Made by a program: the position numbers and the translations under genes
Assembly: GCA_900541045.1 (NCBI GenBank)
Contig: UQID01000005.1
Coordinates: forward strand, 44,930 to 108,929
Source of the DNA: an uncultured Collinsella sp.
GTDB lineage: Bacteria; Actinomycetota; Coriobacteriia; Coriobacteriales; Coriobacteriaceae
Direction of reading: 5' to 3'
Length of the DNA: 64,000 bases
Shown here: positions 44,740 to 52,468 of the stretch, in pieces
How positions within the stretch are numbered: the first letter of the stretch is position 1
Layout of the letters: each line of letters opens with the position of its first letter
Notes under the pieces: model-generated
What the model was told of the DNA's origin: nothing
What the model saw: the letters and a program-made list of their open reading frames with translations, nothing else
The model's database searches: none

Positions 44740-45647
44740 GGCAGCGGTGCGCTCGCTGCGTCCATCCCACACGCATGTCGCAGCGAGCGCATTGCCTCAA
44801 CGAGGATGACGCCGGCGATAGCGACCGTAATTGCCACGTCGAACGGCGTGTTCACAAACCAGAGCAACGTCATGAGATACGACCCGGCATTAAAGGCAAA
44901 GTGCAGCAGAATCGTGTAGCGGAGCTTTCCGGTCGTCACGAGCACCCAACCAAAAATGAGGCCGGCGGCGCCGGCGTAGCAGCCCTGCACCCAGTTCATA
45001 TGCATAAAGCCGAAGACCGCCGCCTGCAGCACAATCGCCGCGGCGACGCCCCAGGCACTCGGGGCCGCCCAGGGCACCATGGCGCCATCTTGCGGTCGCA
45101 CGTGACGCCGGCGCTTCCAGAGCGGACGGCACTGTGGATTAAACGCACGCAGTGAGAACTCAAAGATGATGCCGCGCACCAGGAGCTCTTCGCAAAATGG
45201 CGCGCCAATCACCGTGGTCAGAACGGCCAGATAGCTCGTGTCGCCCATGCCTGTTTCCTCGACAAGTTCGCTATAGTCTGCCGCAACCTCGGGCAGCAGT
45301 GACAGCACGCCGTCGCATAGGTAGCTAATGACCACCTGCATGGATAGGCCGATCACGACAACGCATACGATGCGCTTCCATGCAGCATTTGCTCCCCCGC
45401 CAAGCGGGCGCACGCCCTGCCAGCGCGCCATAAACGAGCGCGGCCACAGATAGCGCCACCACAGCAGCGCCATCAAAAACGACGCCGTCTGAGCGGCAGC
45501 CTGAAACCATTGGATATCGAGATTGTCGATCGGATAGCCCGTCAGCACCGATACGGCATCGAGAACTGAAAACAAAACCACGCTCAGGGCTATATCGGCG
45601 GCGACAACGCCAAAACAGGCAAGCGCCCACGCCATCGCATTGAGCAT
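44736..45647 (-). CDS. CPBP-family intramembrane metalloprotease
   Basis: A 303-residue polytopic protein. Abi/CAAX-protease motifs: GAPFCEELLVRGIIFE (EExxxR), FGFMHMNW and LLHFAFNAGS. GAGGAGG precedes ATG 45647. Such proteins process peptides or act in bacteriocin self-immunity. The substrate is unknown. Its stop shares a CTAG with the ygiQ-family stop, so the two genes are convergent with 4 bp of overlap. Confidence 0.9.
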   Translation of the reverse strand: MLNAMAWALACFGVVAADIALSVVLFSVLDAVSVLTGYPIDNLDIQWFQAAAQTASFLMALLWWRYLWPRSFMARWQGVRPLGGGANAAWKRIVCVVVIGLSMQVVISYLCDGVLSLLPEVAADYSELVEETGMGDTSYLAVLTTVIGAPFCEELLVRGIIFEFSLRAFNPQCRPLWKRRRHVRPQDGAMVPWAAPSAWGVAAAIVLQAAVFGFMHMNWVQGCYAGAAGLIFGWVLVTTGKLRYTILLHFAFNAGSYLMTLLWFVNTPFDVAITVAIAGVILVEAMRSLRHACGMDAASAPLP

Positions 45648-45702
45648 GCTAACCTCCTCAAAACCGTTCCCAAGTTCTACCACAACTCGGCAGAGAGCTG
45701 AT

Positions 45703-45729
45703 CCCATGGGGACGGAGGAAAACGGATCA
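45703..45729 (+). repeat. 27-bp direct repeat, left of the antitoxin gene
   Basis: CCCATGGGGACGGAGGAAAA plus CGGATCA. It recurs at 46099-46125 in the same orientation with 25 of 27 positions identical. Confidence 0.65.
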
Positions 45730-45730
45730 C

Positions 45731-45931
45731 TTATTGATGAGAATCGGGCGCAGTGCCAAAGGCCCCGCTGGGCGAAATGTCGAACGGAAAGGTGCCGCAA
45801 CGATTGAACGCGGCGATAAACATGCGAATGGCGTTGGACGGCGTGGTGCCCACGAGCTGGGTTGCCGCCGCGAAGGCCGCCTTTTCCTCGGGCAAGACCT
45901 TCGCGACAACCGGGGTCATATGTTCTGCCAT
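45731..45931 (-). CDS. Orphan RelB/DinJ-family antitoxin
   Basis: A 66-residue ribbon-helix-helix protein: VVAKVLPEEKAAFAAATQLV then GTTPSNAIRMFIAAFNRCGTFPFDI, the classic RelB/DinJ pattern. AAGGAAG precedes ATG 45931. It is shorter than usual DinJ, and no toxin gene follows: the next ORF downstream is the CPBP protease. It may be a solitary leftover or a trans-acting antitoxin. Confidence 0.78.
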   Translation of the reverse strand: MAEHMTPVVAKVLPEEKAAFAAATQLVGTTPSNAIRMFIAAFNRCGTFPFDISPSGAFGTAPDSHQ

Positions 45932-46045
45932 GGCGCTTCCTTTTTGAAACGACGGTAGTGCGGATAGATGCGGGCCGCGCGGCTGGGCGACGGGCTGTGA
46001 AGGCAACCCGATTGGCCCGCATCTGGAGTTTGTTTCTGCGGCGTT

Positions 46046-46074
46046 GGTATTACTTGGTAATCCTAAGTATTACC
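46046..46074. promoter_or_regulatory. Candidate operator upstream of the antitoxin
   Basis: GGTAAT-N7-ATTACC (46056-46074) is a perfect 6-bp-arm palindrome, and GGTATTAC lies just before it at 46046. RHH antitoxins commonly bind such repeats in their own promoter. Confidence 0.4.
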
Positions 46075-46098
46075 CGGTAGATAGAATACCACACCAGC

Positions 46099-46125
46099 CC
46101 CATGGGGACGGAGAAAAAAGGATCA
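46099..46125 (+). repeat. 27-bp direct repeat, right of the antitoxin gene
   Basis: Second copy of 45703-45729 (two mismatches). Together they bracket the antitoxin and its operator. Confidence 0.65.
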
Positions 46126-46145
46126 TTTTGTTGCTGAGTAAGTAT

Positions 46146-47510
46146 TTAGAGCGTGATGATGTCCGAGATATCGAGGGCCTGAGCGTCAGCGGCATCGTGC
46201 GTGGCAAGCAGCAGCATACGACCGTCGAGCAGGTCGAGCACAGCCACAGCCGTCGCATCGCGCGCAGCGGCATCTAGACCGGTAAAGGGCTCGTCCAGAA
46301 TCACCGCGTCGCCCGGACACAGCAGGGCTCGGGCGATCTCGACGCGACGGCGCTGCCCGCCCGAGAGCTCGGCTACGCGGGCATGCACATCGACCCCCGG
46401 CACTAGCAGGCGCAGCAGGGCTGTGGCACTCGAGGCATCCACGCGCGCGTCGGCACACACCAGTACGTTATCCAGGGCAGAAACGTCCTCGACCAGGCGC
46501 ACATCCTGAAACACCATGGAGCACGGCGCGCACTCCCCCGCCGCAAGGGCAAGGAGCGTCGACTTGCCCGCACCCGAGGCGCCCATCACGCAGGTACGCC
46601 CACCGGCGGGCACGCGAAGTACCAGTCCGTCGAGCGCCGGCGCCCAGGGAGCGCGATCGCCCACGGCGAACGCAAGCTCCGCAGGAGCCCCGCCGCCAGC
46701 AGAGCCGCCCGCACGCCCATGCGCCCGCACAGCAGCACGCCATGATGCGGGCCCCGAAGCCCGCAGCAGCCACACCAGCACGCGCTCGCACGCCCACGAT
46801 GCCGCCACGACCAACACGGTCCACGCCAGCAGGTCAGCCGTCTCGATGAGCAGCTTCGCCTGATAGATGCGCTCGCCCACGGTGCCCGTCGCCATGCCGA
46901 TGAGCTCCGCCGCCACGCCGGCCTTCCAGCTCATGCCAATCACGGCGCGGGCGCACGAAAGCACAAACGGCAGGACTTCGCGCCAGGTGTGGGCACAAAA
47001 CAGTCGCCAGCCCCGCACGCCATGCAGGCGAAACATCTGCTCCAGTGGCTTATCCGCTTGCGCCAAGCCCTCGACCAGTGAGAAATACACGCCCGGCAGT
47101 GCCATCAAAAAGACTGCGGCGATACTCACGCGCGCCGACCCCAGCCAAATGAGCAGCAGGACCACCACGCAGGCGACCGGCGTCGCCTTTACAAACGACA
47201 GCGCCGGCGCCACCAGGCGGGAGAACGTCCGCGACCGCACCGAGACTCCCGCCAGCACGCCGCCGCACACCGCGGCAAGCGCCAGCCCGCCCAGTATCCG
47301 CGCACCCGAGCCCGCCAGAATCGCCCACGTGCTGGCATCGCACACTAGCCGCAGCAACGCCACCACGACAGCGCACGGCCCCGGCAAAATCAACGGCTGC
47401 GCCACCAGCGCCGCCGCGAAAACCCACACGGCAAGCCAAAAGGCGGCGACGGCACCTGCTGCCGCCACCGCCTTCATACGCTCTGTCATGTGTCGAGCAA
47501 ACGCACGCAC
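46146..47510 (-). CDS. Fused ABC transporter permease-ATPase (SsuC/TauC + SsuB-like)
   Basis: One 454-residue chain. Residues 1-255 are a BPD-type permease (FVKATPVACVVVLLLIWLGSA; SWKAGVAAELIGMATGTVG). Residues about 275-454 are a compact ATPase with Walker A GASGAGKST, Q-loop FQDVRL, signature LSGGQRRR, Walker B VILDEPF and H-loop THD. The NitT/TauT family normally keeps these separate. The GTG start at 47510 lies 6 bp after a GGAG embedded in the preceding gene's end. It is the last gene of the hydrogenase operon. Substrate unknown. Confidence 0.85.
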   Translation of the reverse strand: MRAFARHMTERMKAVAAAGAVAAFWLAVWVFAAALVAQPLILPGPCAVVVALLRLVCDASTWAILAGSGARILGGLALAAVCGGVLAGVSVRSRTFSRLVAPALSFVKATPVACVVVLLLIWLGSARVSIAAVFLMALPGVYFSLVEGLAQADKPLEQMFRLHGVRGWRLFCAHTWREVLPFVLSCARAVIGMSWKAGVAAELIGMATGTVGERIYQAKLLIETADLLAWTVLVVAASWACERVLVWLLRASGPASWRAAVRAHGRAGGSAGGGAPAELAFAVGDRAPWAPALDGLVLRVPAGGRTCVMGASGAGKSTLLALAAGECAPCSMVFQDVRLVEDVSALDNVLVCADARVDASSATALLRLLVPGVDVHARVAELSGGQRRRVEIARALLCPGDAVILDEPFTGLDAAARDATAVAVLDLLDGRMLLLATHDAADAQALDISDIITL

Positions 47511-47513
47511 GGG

Positions 47514-48572
47514 CTACTCCATGTAGTAGAAATCATCGGCCGGGAGCTTGCCGCCCACGGCGCTCGCGTCCGCATCGGCCAGCACCTTCAGGTACCCACC
47601 GAGCGCCGCCTTCATATCCTTCCCTGTCTGGCAGACAAGCATGCACCCGGAAATCGCCTTCTCGGCGATCTTGGCGTTATCCACGATGCCCGCATCGACC
47701 ACGGCCTGCGCCCAGTCCGCCGGCGCCGCGTTCACGGCCTCAACGCTCGCAGCATGGCAGCTCAGGAATTCCGCCACGGCCTCGGGATGCTCCTCGACAA
47801 AGGCACGGCGCACCACGGTCACGCCTGTCAGCAGGCGCGAACCCGTGTCACCTGCCAGCTCATCCCACACATCGGTCAGACTTACCGGAGCCGACAGCTT
47901 GCCTTCGCTCTTTGCGATAGCAGCGGTCTTGAACGGCTCGGGCAGCACGCCCACGGCAGTCGGGTCGGCAAGCAGAGCCGAGAGCACCTCGGTAGGCTCG
48001 CTCTTAAACTCGAGCGTCACCTGACCGGCCAAGCCCGCGCGCTCCAGCAGGTAGTTCACGACGTACTCCGGCGTGGTGCCTTTACCCGTCATATAGACGG
48101 TGCGACCCGCCAGATCGCCAAACGAGGTCACGCCCGCGTCGCCCGTCACCACATTCAGCACGCCCAGCGTGTTGATGTCGATGACCTGCACCGCGCCCTC
48201 GGTCTTGTTGTAGAGAACGCTCGCCACGTTGGCGGGCACCAGGGCGATATCGATATCGCCCTGAATGACCTTGGGCACAATCTCGTCGGCGGCGGCGCTG
48301 ATCGCAAAGTCGAAATCGTTGTCCGTGGCACCGTCGGCAGCCTGGTCCATAAACTGCACCAGGCCAATCGAGGTCGGCCCCTTGAGCGAGGCGACGTGCA
48401 CCTCGACCGGCTCGGCAGCGGCACCGTCAGCGGCAGACCCGGTAGCCGAGCCCGCGGCGGACCCGGCACCGGCAGCCCCGCCGCCACAGCCCGCGAGCAC
48501 AAGTGACAGGGCGCCCGCGGCGAGCGCCGAGGCAAACCCCCGGCGCGACATCTCAAAATCAAACGTACGCAT
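47514..48572 (-). CDS. ABC transporter substrate-binding lipoprotein (SsuA/TauA/NMT1-like)
   Basis: This 352-residue exported protein has a twin-Arg-like signal SRRGFASALAAGALSLVL followed by a lipobox LAGC. A Gly/Ala/Ser-rich linker precedes the binding domain (GDIDIALVPANVASVLYNK; TVYMTGKGTTPEYVVNYLL), the pattern of sulfonate/nitrate/thiamine-precursor binding proteins. Start 48572 lies 2 bp after the hydrogenase stop. It delivers substrate to the fused transporter. Ligand identity cannot be told from sequence. Confidence 0.85.
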   Translation of the reverse strand: MRTFDFEMSRRGFASALAAGALSLVLAGCGGGAAGAGSAAGSATGSAADGAAAEPVEVHVASLKGPTSIGLVQFMDQAADGATDNDFDFAISAAADEIVPKVIQGDIDIALVPANVASVLYNKTEGAVQVIDINTLGVLNVVTGDAGVTSFGDLAGRTVYMTGKGTTPEYVVNYLLERAGLAGQVTLEFKSEPTEVLSALLADPTAVGVLPEPFKTAAIAKSEGKLSAPVSLTDVWDELAGDTGSRLLTGVTVVRRAFVEEHPEAVAEFLSCHAASVEAVNAAPADWAQAVVDAGIVDNAKIAEKAISGCMLVCQTGKDMKAALGGYLKVLADADASAVGGKLPADDFYYME

Positions 48573-48574
48573 CG

Positions 48575-50386
48575 TTAGCACGTCCCCTCGTTGGGCATCG
48601 TCCAGGCATGATGATCGGTGTGCAGCAGCTCCTCGGCCAGCGGCGAGAGCGGCGCACCCAAAAAGTCACGATAGCACGCCTGAACATCGGGGTTCTCGTG
48701 CGAGAAACGAATATCCGCCGCCGCATCGAGGCCCCACAGCACCTGTCCGCGCTCTGCCGCCAGTTCGCAGCCATCGTGAATAGGCTGCCCGCCACCGCCG
48801 ACGCAACCGCCCGGACACGCCATGACCTCGACGAAGTCATAGCTCACACGCCCGTCGCGAATCGCATCGAGCAGGCGGGCGGCGTTGCCCAATCCGTGCG
48901 CCACGGCGACGCGCACCTTGGTGCCGTCGATATCGGCCACGGCCTCCTTCCAGCCGTCGAGTCCGCGCACCTCGGTAAAGAAATCAGCATCGGGGTTCTT
49001 GCCCGTCACCAAGTAGTAGGCCGAGCGCACGGCAGCTTCCATCACGCCACCCGTGGCGCCAAAGATCACGCCCGCGCCCGTGCCAAAGCCCAGCGGCGTG
49101 TCGAGTGGCTCATCGACCAGCGTCTCGACGCTCACGTGACTTGCGCGAATCATGCGTACCATCTCGCGCACCGTCAGCGCAACGTCCACATCGGGCGAGC
49201 CGTCCTCGCCCACCATGCTCGGCAGCGCGCGCTCGGCTTTCTTAGCCGTGCACGGCATCACGGACACCACAAACAGGCGCTCGGGCTCAACACCCAGCAC
49301 CTTGGCGTAGTACGTCTTGGCAATAGCGCCAAACATCTGCTGCGGCGACTTGGACGTGGACAGGCTGTCGACAAACTCCGGATAGCGCGCCTTCACAAAG
49401 CGCACCCAGCCCGGGCAGCAGCTCGTAAACATGGGCCAGCCGCGGCTATCGCCCTCACCCTTGGCGGCGGCACCCAGGCGCTCGAGCAGCTCGGAGCCCT
49501 CCTCCATAATGGTGAGGTCGGCCGAGAAATCGGTATCGAACACGTACTCAAAGCCTACGCGGCGCAGCGCGCAGGCCAGGCGCTCGACGGTGGCTTCCTC
49601 GCGCGGAATGCCGAGCTCCTCGCCCCAAGCACTACGCACGGCGGGCGCAATCTGCACCAGCACGATCTTGTCGGGATTAGCGAGCGCATCGAACACGGTC
49701 TCGGTGTCGTCGCGCTCGCGCAGCGCGCCCGTGGGGCAATACGTAATGCACTGACCGCACGCGACGCAATCGGTCTTGCCGATCGGTGCGCGCCCGCGGG
49801 TGCCCACGGCAGTATGCGTGGCGCGGTTGGTCAGGTCCCAAATGCCCAGCCCCTGGACGCTCTCGCATACCTTGATGCAGCGCATGCATTTAATGCACTT
49901 GTCGTTGTCGCGGATGATGGGGAAATCGTAGTCCCAACCCTCGCCCGCCAGATGCTTTTGATACGGCAGGTAAAAAATGCCCAGGTCGTTGGCGATGGTC
50001 TGCAGGTTGCAGTTGCCGCTGCGCACGCAGCTCGCGCACTGCGCATCGTGCTGGGATAGCAGCAGCTGCACGTTGGTGCGGCGGGCCTCGCGCGCCTTGG
50101 GGCTATTGGTGTGAACCACCATGCCGTCGAGCACGTAGTTGTTGCAGGCGGCAACAAGCTGGTCGCAGCCCTCAACCTCGACCACGCACACGCGGCAGCC
50201 GCCGATCTCGTTTAGATCGCGCAGGTAGCACAGGGTGGGAATCTGGATACCGACGGACTTGGCCGCGTCCAGGATCGTGGTGTGCTCGGGCACCACGACC
50301 TCGCAATTATCGATAGTGAGCTTGACCATGTTGAGTGCTCCGCTTTCGGTGTTGTCGCTGACAGTGGGGTTGTTGAGCTCTACCAT
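48575..50386 (-). CDS. [FeFe]-hydrogenase, catalytic subunit
   Basis: A 603-residue group A hydrogenase. The N-terminal 2Fe-2S domain has CYLRDLNEIGGCRVC. The His-ligated cluster region is HDAQCASCVRSGNC, and two 4Fe-4S motifs follow (CIKCMRCIKVC and CVACGQCITYCP). The H-cluster motifs are TSCCPGWVRF, MPCTAKKAE and ACPGGCVGGGGQP, all intact. GGGAGGAA precedes ATG 50386, which overlaps the end of the upstream flavoprotein gene by 7 bp. It likely takes electrons from that protein (NAD(P)H and/or ferredoxin) to make H2, or the reverse. Confidence 0.95.
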   Translation of the reverse strand: MVELNNPTVSDNTESGALNMVKLTIDNCEVVVPEHTTILDAAKSVGIQIPTLCYLRDLNEIGGCRVCVVEVEGCDQLVAACNNYVLDGMVVHTNSPKAREARRTNVQLLLSQHDAQCASCVRSGNCNLQTIANDLGIFYLPYQKHLAGEGWDYDFPIIRDNDKCIKCMRCIKVCESVQGLGIWDLTNRATHTAVGTRGRAPIGKTDCVACGQCITYCPTGALRERDDTETVFDALANPDKIVLVQIAPAVRSAWGEELGIPREEATVERLACALRRVGFEYVFDTDFSADLTIMEEGSELLERLGAAAKGEGDSRGWPMFTSCCPGWVRFVKARYPEFVDSLSTSKSPQQMFGAIAKTYYAKVLGVEPERLFVVSVMPCTAKKAERALPSMVGEDGSPDVDVALTVREMVRMIRASHVSVETLVDEPLDTPLGFGTGAGVIFGATGGVMEAAVRSAYYLVTGKNPDADFFTEVRGLDGWKEAVADIDGTKVRVAVAHGLGNAARLLDAIRDGRVSYDFVEVMACPGGCVGGGGQPIHDGCELAAERGQVLWGLDAAADIRFSHENPDVQACYRDFLGAPLSPLAEELLHTDHHAWTMPNEGTC

Positions 50387-52212
50387 TCCAGGTTCCTCCC
50401 TCCGCGGAACGCGCCAAAGCCAAAGTGGTCGCAACGCAGGCAGCGGCTCGCCTCCTGGCGTGCCTCTTCCTCGGTAAGGCCCTGCTCGACCAGATTCCAA
50501 TCGTGGATGCGCTCGCCGGCCTCGCGCTCGCCCAGCTCGCAGCGGCCGCACTCGTGCTTGCCCTTAAACTGCACGGTCGGCAGCTCAACATCGAGCTTGA
50601 TCTTGTGGTCGAAGCCCAGGTAGCGATCGATATTTGCCGAAGCCACGCGGCCGGCGTTGATGGCGCGGATGACGGTAGCGGGGCCGGTCTGGCAATCGCC
50701 GCCGCTAAAGAGGCCGTCGAAATTGGGCACGGCGCCGTCCGAATCGGTGACCACGCAGCCCCACCTGCAGGCGACGCCCATGTCCTCAAACGGCTTGGAG
50801 TCGATGTCCTGGCCGATGGCCACAAACACGCGCTCGCAGGGAATGACGCGCTCGGGTGTGGCGGCGGCACGCGGGGCCGGACGCCCACGACGGGGCTCGC
50901 CGATAATCTGCGGCTGCACGCGCAGACCGCTCACGCGACCTTCCTCGCCCATCTCGATAGCGAGCGGTGCGGTGAGCTCAAGAACCTCGCAGCCCTCGGC
51001 CTGGGCGCCGGCAATCTCGGCATCCTGCGCCGTCATGTCGCAGATGCGACGGCGGTAGACGATGCTTACTTTTTCGGCGCCGCAACGCACGGCAGAGCGA
51101 GCCACGTCCATGGCCACGTTGCCGCCGCCGATGACGCACACGCGCTGGCCGCTCAGGTCGGGCAGCTCGTCGTCGCCGATGGCACGCAGCATCTTGACGG
51201 CCGACTCCATGCCGGGCGCCTCTTCGCCCGGAAGGCCGAGCTTCTTATCGCTGTGGGCGCCAATGGCCAGGTAGACGGCATCGAACTCGTCGCGCAGGCG
51301 GGCAAGCTCCTCGCCGTTGACGGAGTGGTCGAGTTCCGCGTCGATGCCGGCGCTCAAGATCCAGTCGATCTCGGCCTGCAGGCGCTCGCGCGGCAGGCGG
51401 TAGCTGGGGATGCCGTAGCGCAACATGCCGCCCAAGTGATGACGCTGCTCAAAGATCGTCACCTTATGGCCCATCACGGCCAGGTAGTAGGCGCAGGAAA
51501 GGCCGGCCGGACCGCCGCCAATCACGGCGATGCGCTTGCCGGTGTTGTCGACCACGCTGGGCTTGTAATCGTTGAGGTCGCTGTGCTCAACGGCAAAACG
51601 CTTGAGGGCGAGGATGTTCATGGGATCGTCGACCATGCCGCGACGGCAGTGCATCTCGCAGGGATGCTCGCACACCAACCCGCAGACGAGCGGCAGCGGG
51701 TTGTTCTTGCGGATGACCTTGACGGCATCGGCATAGCGGCCGGCCTCGACGAGCGAAATGTAACCGGGAATGTCGACGTGCGCCGGGCAGCCCGAGACGC
51801 ACGGGACGCGGGCCTCGCGGTCAAAGCCACAGGAGTGCTCGCGGATGTGGTGTTCAAAATCGTCGCGAAAACCGCGGATAGCCGTAAGCGCCATGGCACC
51901 GGCCTCGTAACCGATGGCGCAGTCGCTCGAAAGATAGATGGTGCGGGCAGTGCGCTCAATCAAGTTGAGCGTGGACTCGTCGGCGCGGCCCTCGAGCACA
52001 TCGGCGAGCAGGTCGCTCAGCGCGCTCAGGCCCACGCGGCAGGGCGTGCATTTGCCGCAGCTCTGGGTGGAGCACAGGTTGACGAGCGCCGCCGTAAACT
52101 CGACGGGGCACGGGGCGAGCGAGCTCACCGCCAGACGACGTCCGAGCGCATCGTGCAGGTCGTCCATGACGGCCTGAGCGTGGCTGCGTTCCATTACATG
52201 CAGTCGTGCCAT
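50380..52212 (-). CDS. NuoF-type Fe-S domain fused to GltD-like NAD(P)H oxidoreductase
   Basis: A 610-residue fusion. Residues about 40-130 match only the C-terminal Fe-S part of NuoF/HydB (TQSCGKCTPCRVG and SSDCAIG). The NuoF FMN/NADH Rossmann domain is absent. Residues 130-560 are GltD-like: a four-Cys cluster (CVSGCPAHVDIPGY, CGLVCEHPCEMHC), FAD site VIGGGPAGLSCAYYL and NAD(P) site VIGGGNVAMDVARSA. The tail adds CGRCELGE and CLRCDHFGF. It is probably the electron-input or bifurcating partner of the hydrogenase. GGGG precedes the ATG. It is the first gene of the four-gene operon. Confidence 0.88.
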   Translation of the reverse strand: MARLHVMERSHAQAVMDDLHDALGRRLAVSSLAPCPVEFTAALVNLCSTQSCGKCTPCRVGLSALSDLLADVLEGRADESTLNLIERTARTIYLSSDCAIGYEAGAMALTAIRGFRDDFEHHIREHSCGFDREARVPCVSGCPAHVDIPGYISLVEAGRYADAVKVIRKNNPLPLVCGLVCEHPCEMHCRRGMVDDPMNILALKRFAVEHSDLNDYKPSVVDNTGKRIAVIGGGPAGLSCAYYLAVMGHKVTIFEQRHHLGGMLRYGIPSYRLPRERLQAEIDWILSAGIDAELDHSVNGEELARLRDEFDAVYLAIGAHSDKKLGLPGEEAPGMESAVKMLRAIGDDELPDLSGQRVCVIGGGNVAMDVARSAVRCGAEKVSIVYRRRICDMTAQDAEIAGAQAEGCEVLELTAPLAIEMGEEGRVSGLRVQPQIIGEPRRGRPAPRAAATPERVIPCERVFVAIGQDIDSKPFEDMGVACRWGCVVTDSDGAVPNFDGLFSGGDCQTGPATVIRAINAGRVASANIDRYLGFDHKIKLDVELPTVQFKGKHECGRCELGEREAGERIHDWNLVEQGLTEEEARQEASRCLRCDHFGFGAFRGGRNLEW

Positions 52213-52276
52213 AAGATCCCCTCTCGCATGGCAGCCCGGAGGCGAGGCCGGGCGAAATTGCTACACGCACAACACT

Positions 52277-52297
52277 GACCTAAAAAGTTGTTAGGTC
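52277..52297. promoter_or_regulatory. Palindrome upstream of the hydrogenase operon
   Basis: GACCTAA-N7-TTAGGTC, perfect 7-bp arms, 65 bp before the first ORF. It is a candidate operator or leader hairpin. The rest of gap 52213-52398 shows no gene. Confidence 0.4.
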
Positions 52298-52398
52298 TCC
52301 ACATGGTTCGGCAGGCGGTATGAAATGTCACCCTCGGCGGTGAAATAGAACATTACCGCAGATAAATGCCATATTTGATAAAACGCGTTACCAAATGA

Positions 52399-52436
52399 CA
52401 ATGCCCCGCCCACACAATCACGTGGGCGGGGCATTG
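52399..52436. terminator. Terminator of the alpha-glucoside operon
   Basis: CAATGCCCCGCCCAC pairs perfectly with GTGGGCGGGGCATTG (15 bp, 8-nt loop), just after the GH4 gene stop. Confidence 0.75.
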
Positions 52437-52468
52437 CTTCAGGCATGCGGCCAGCGACCCTGTTGCTT

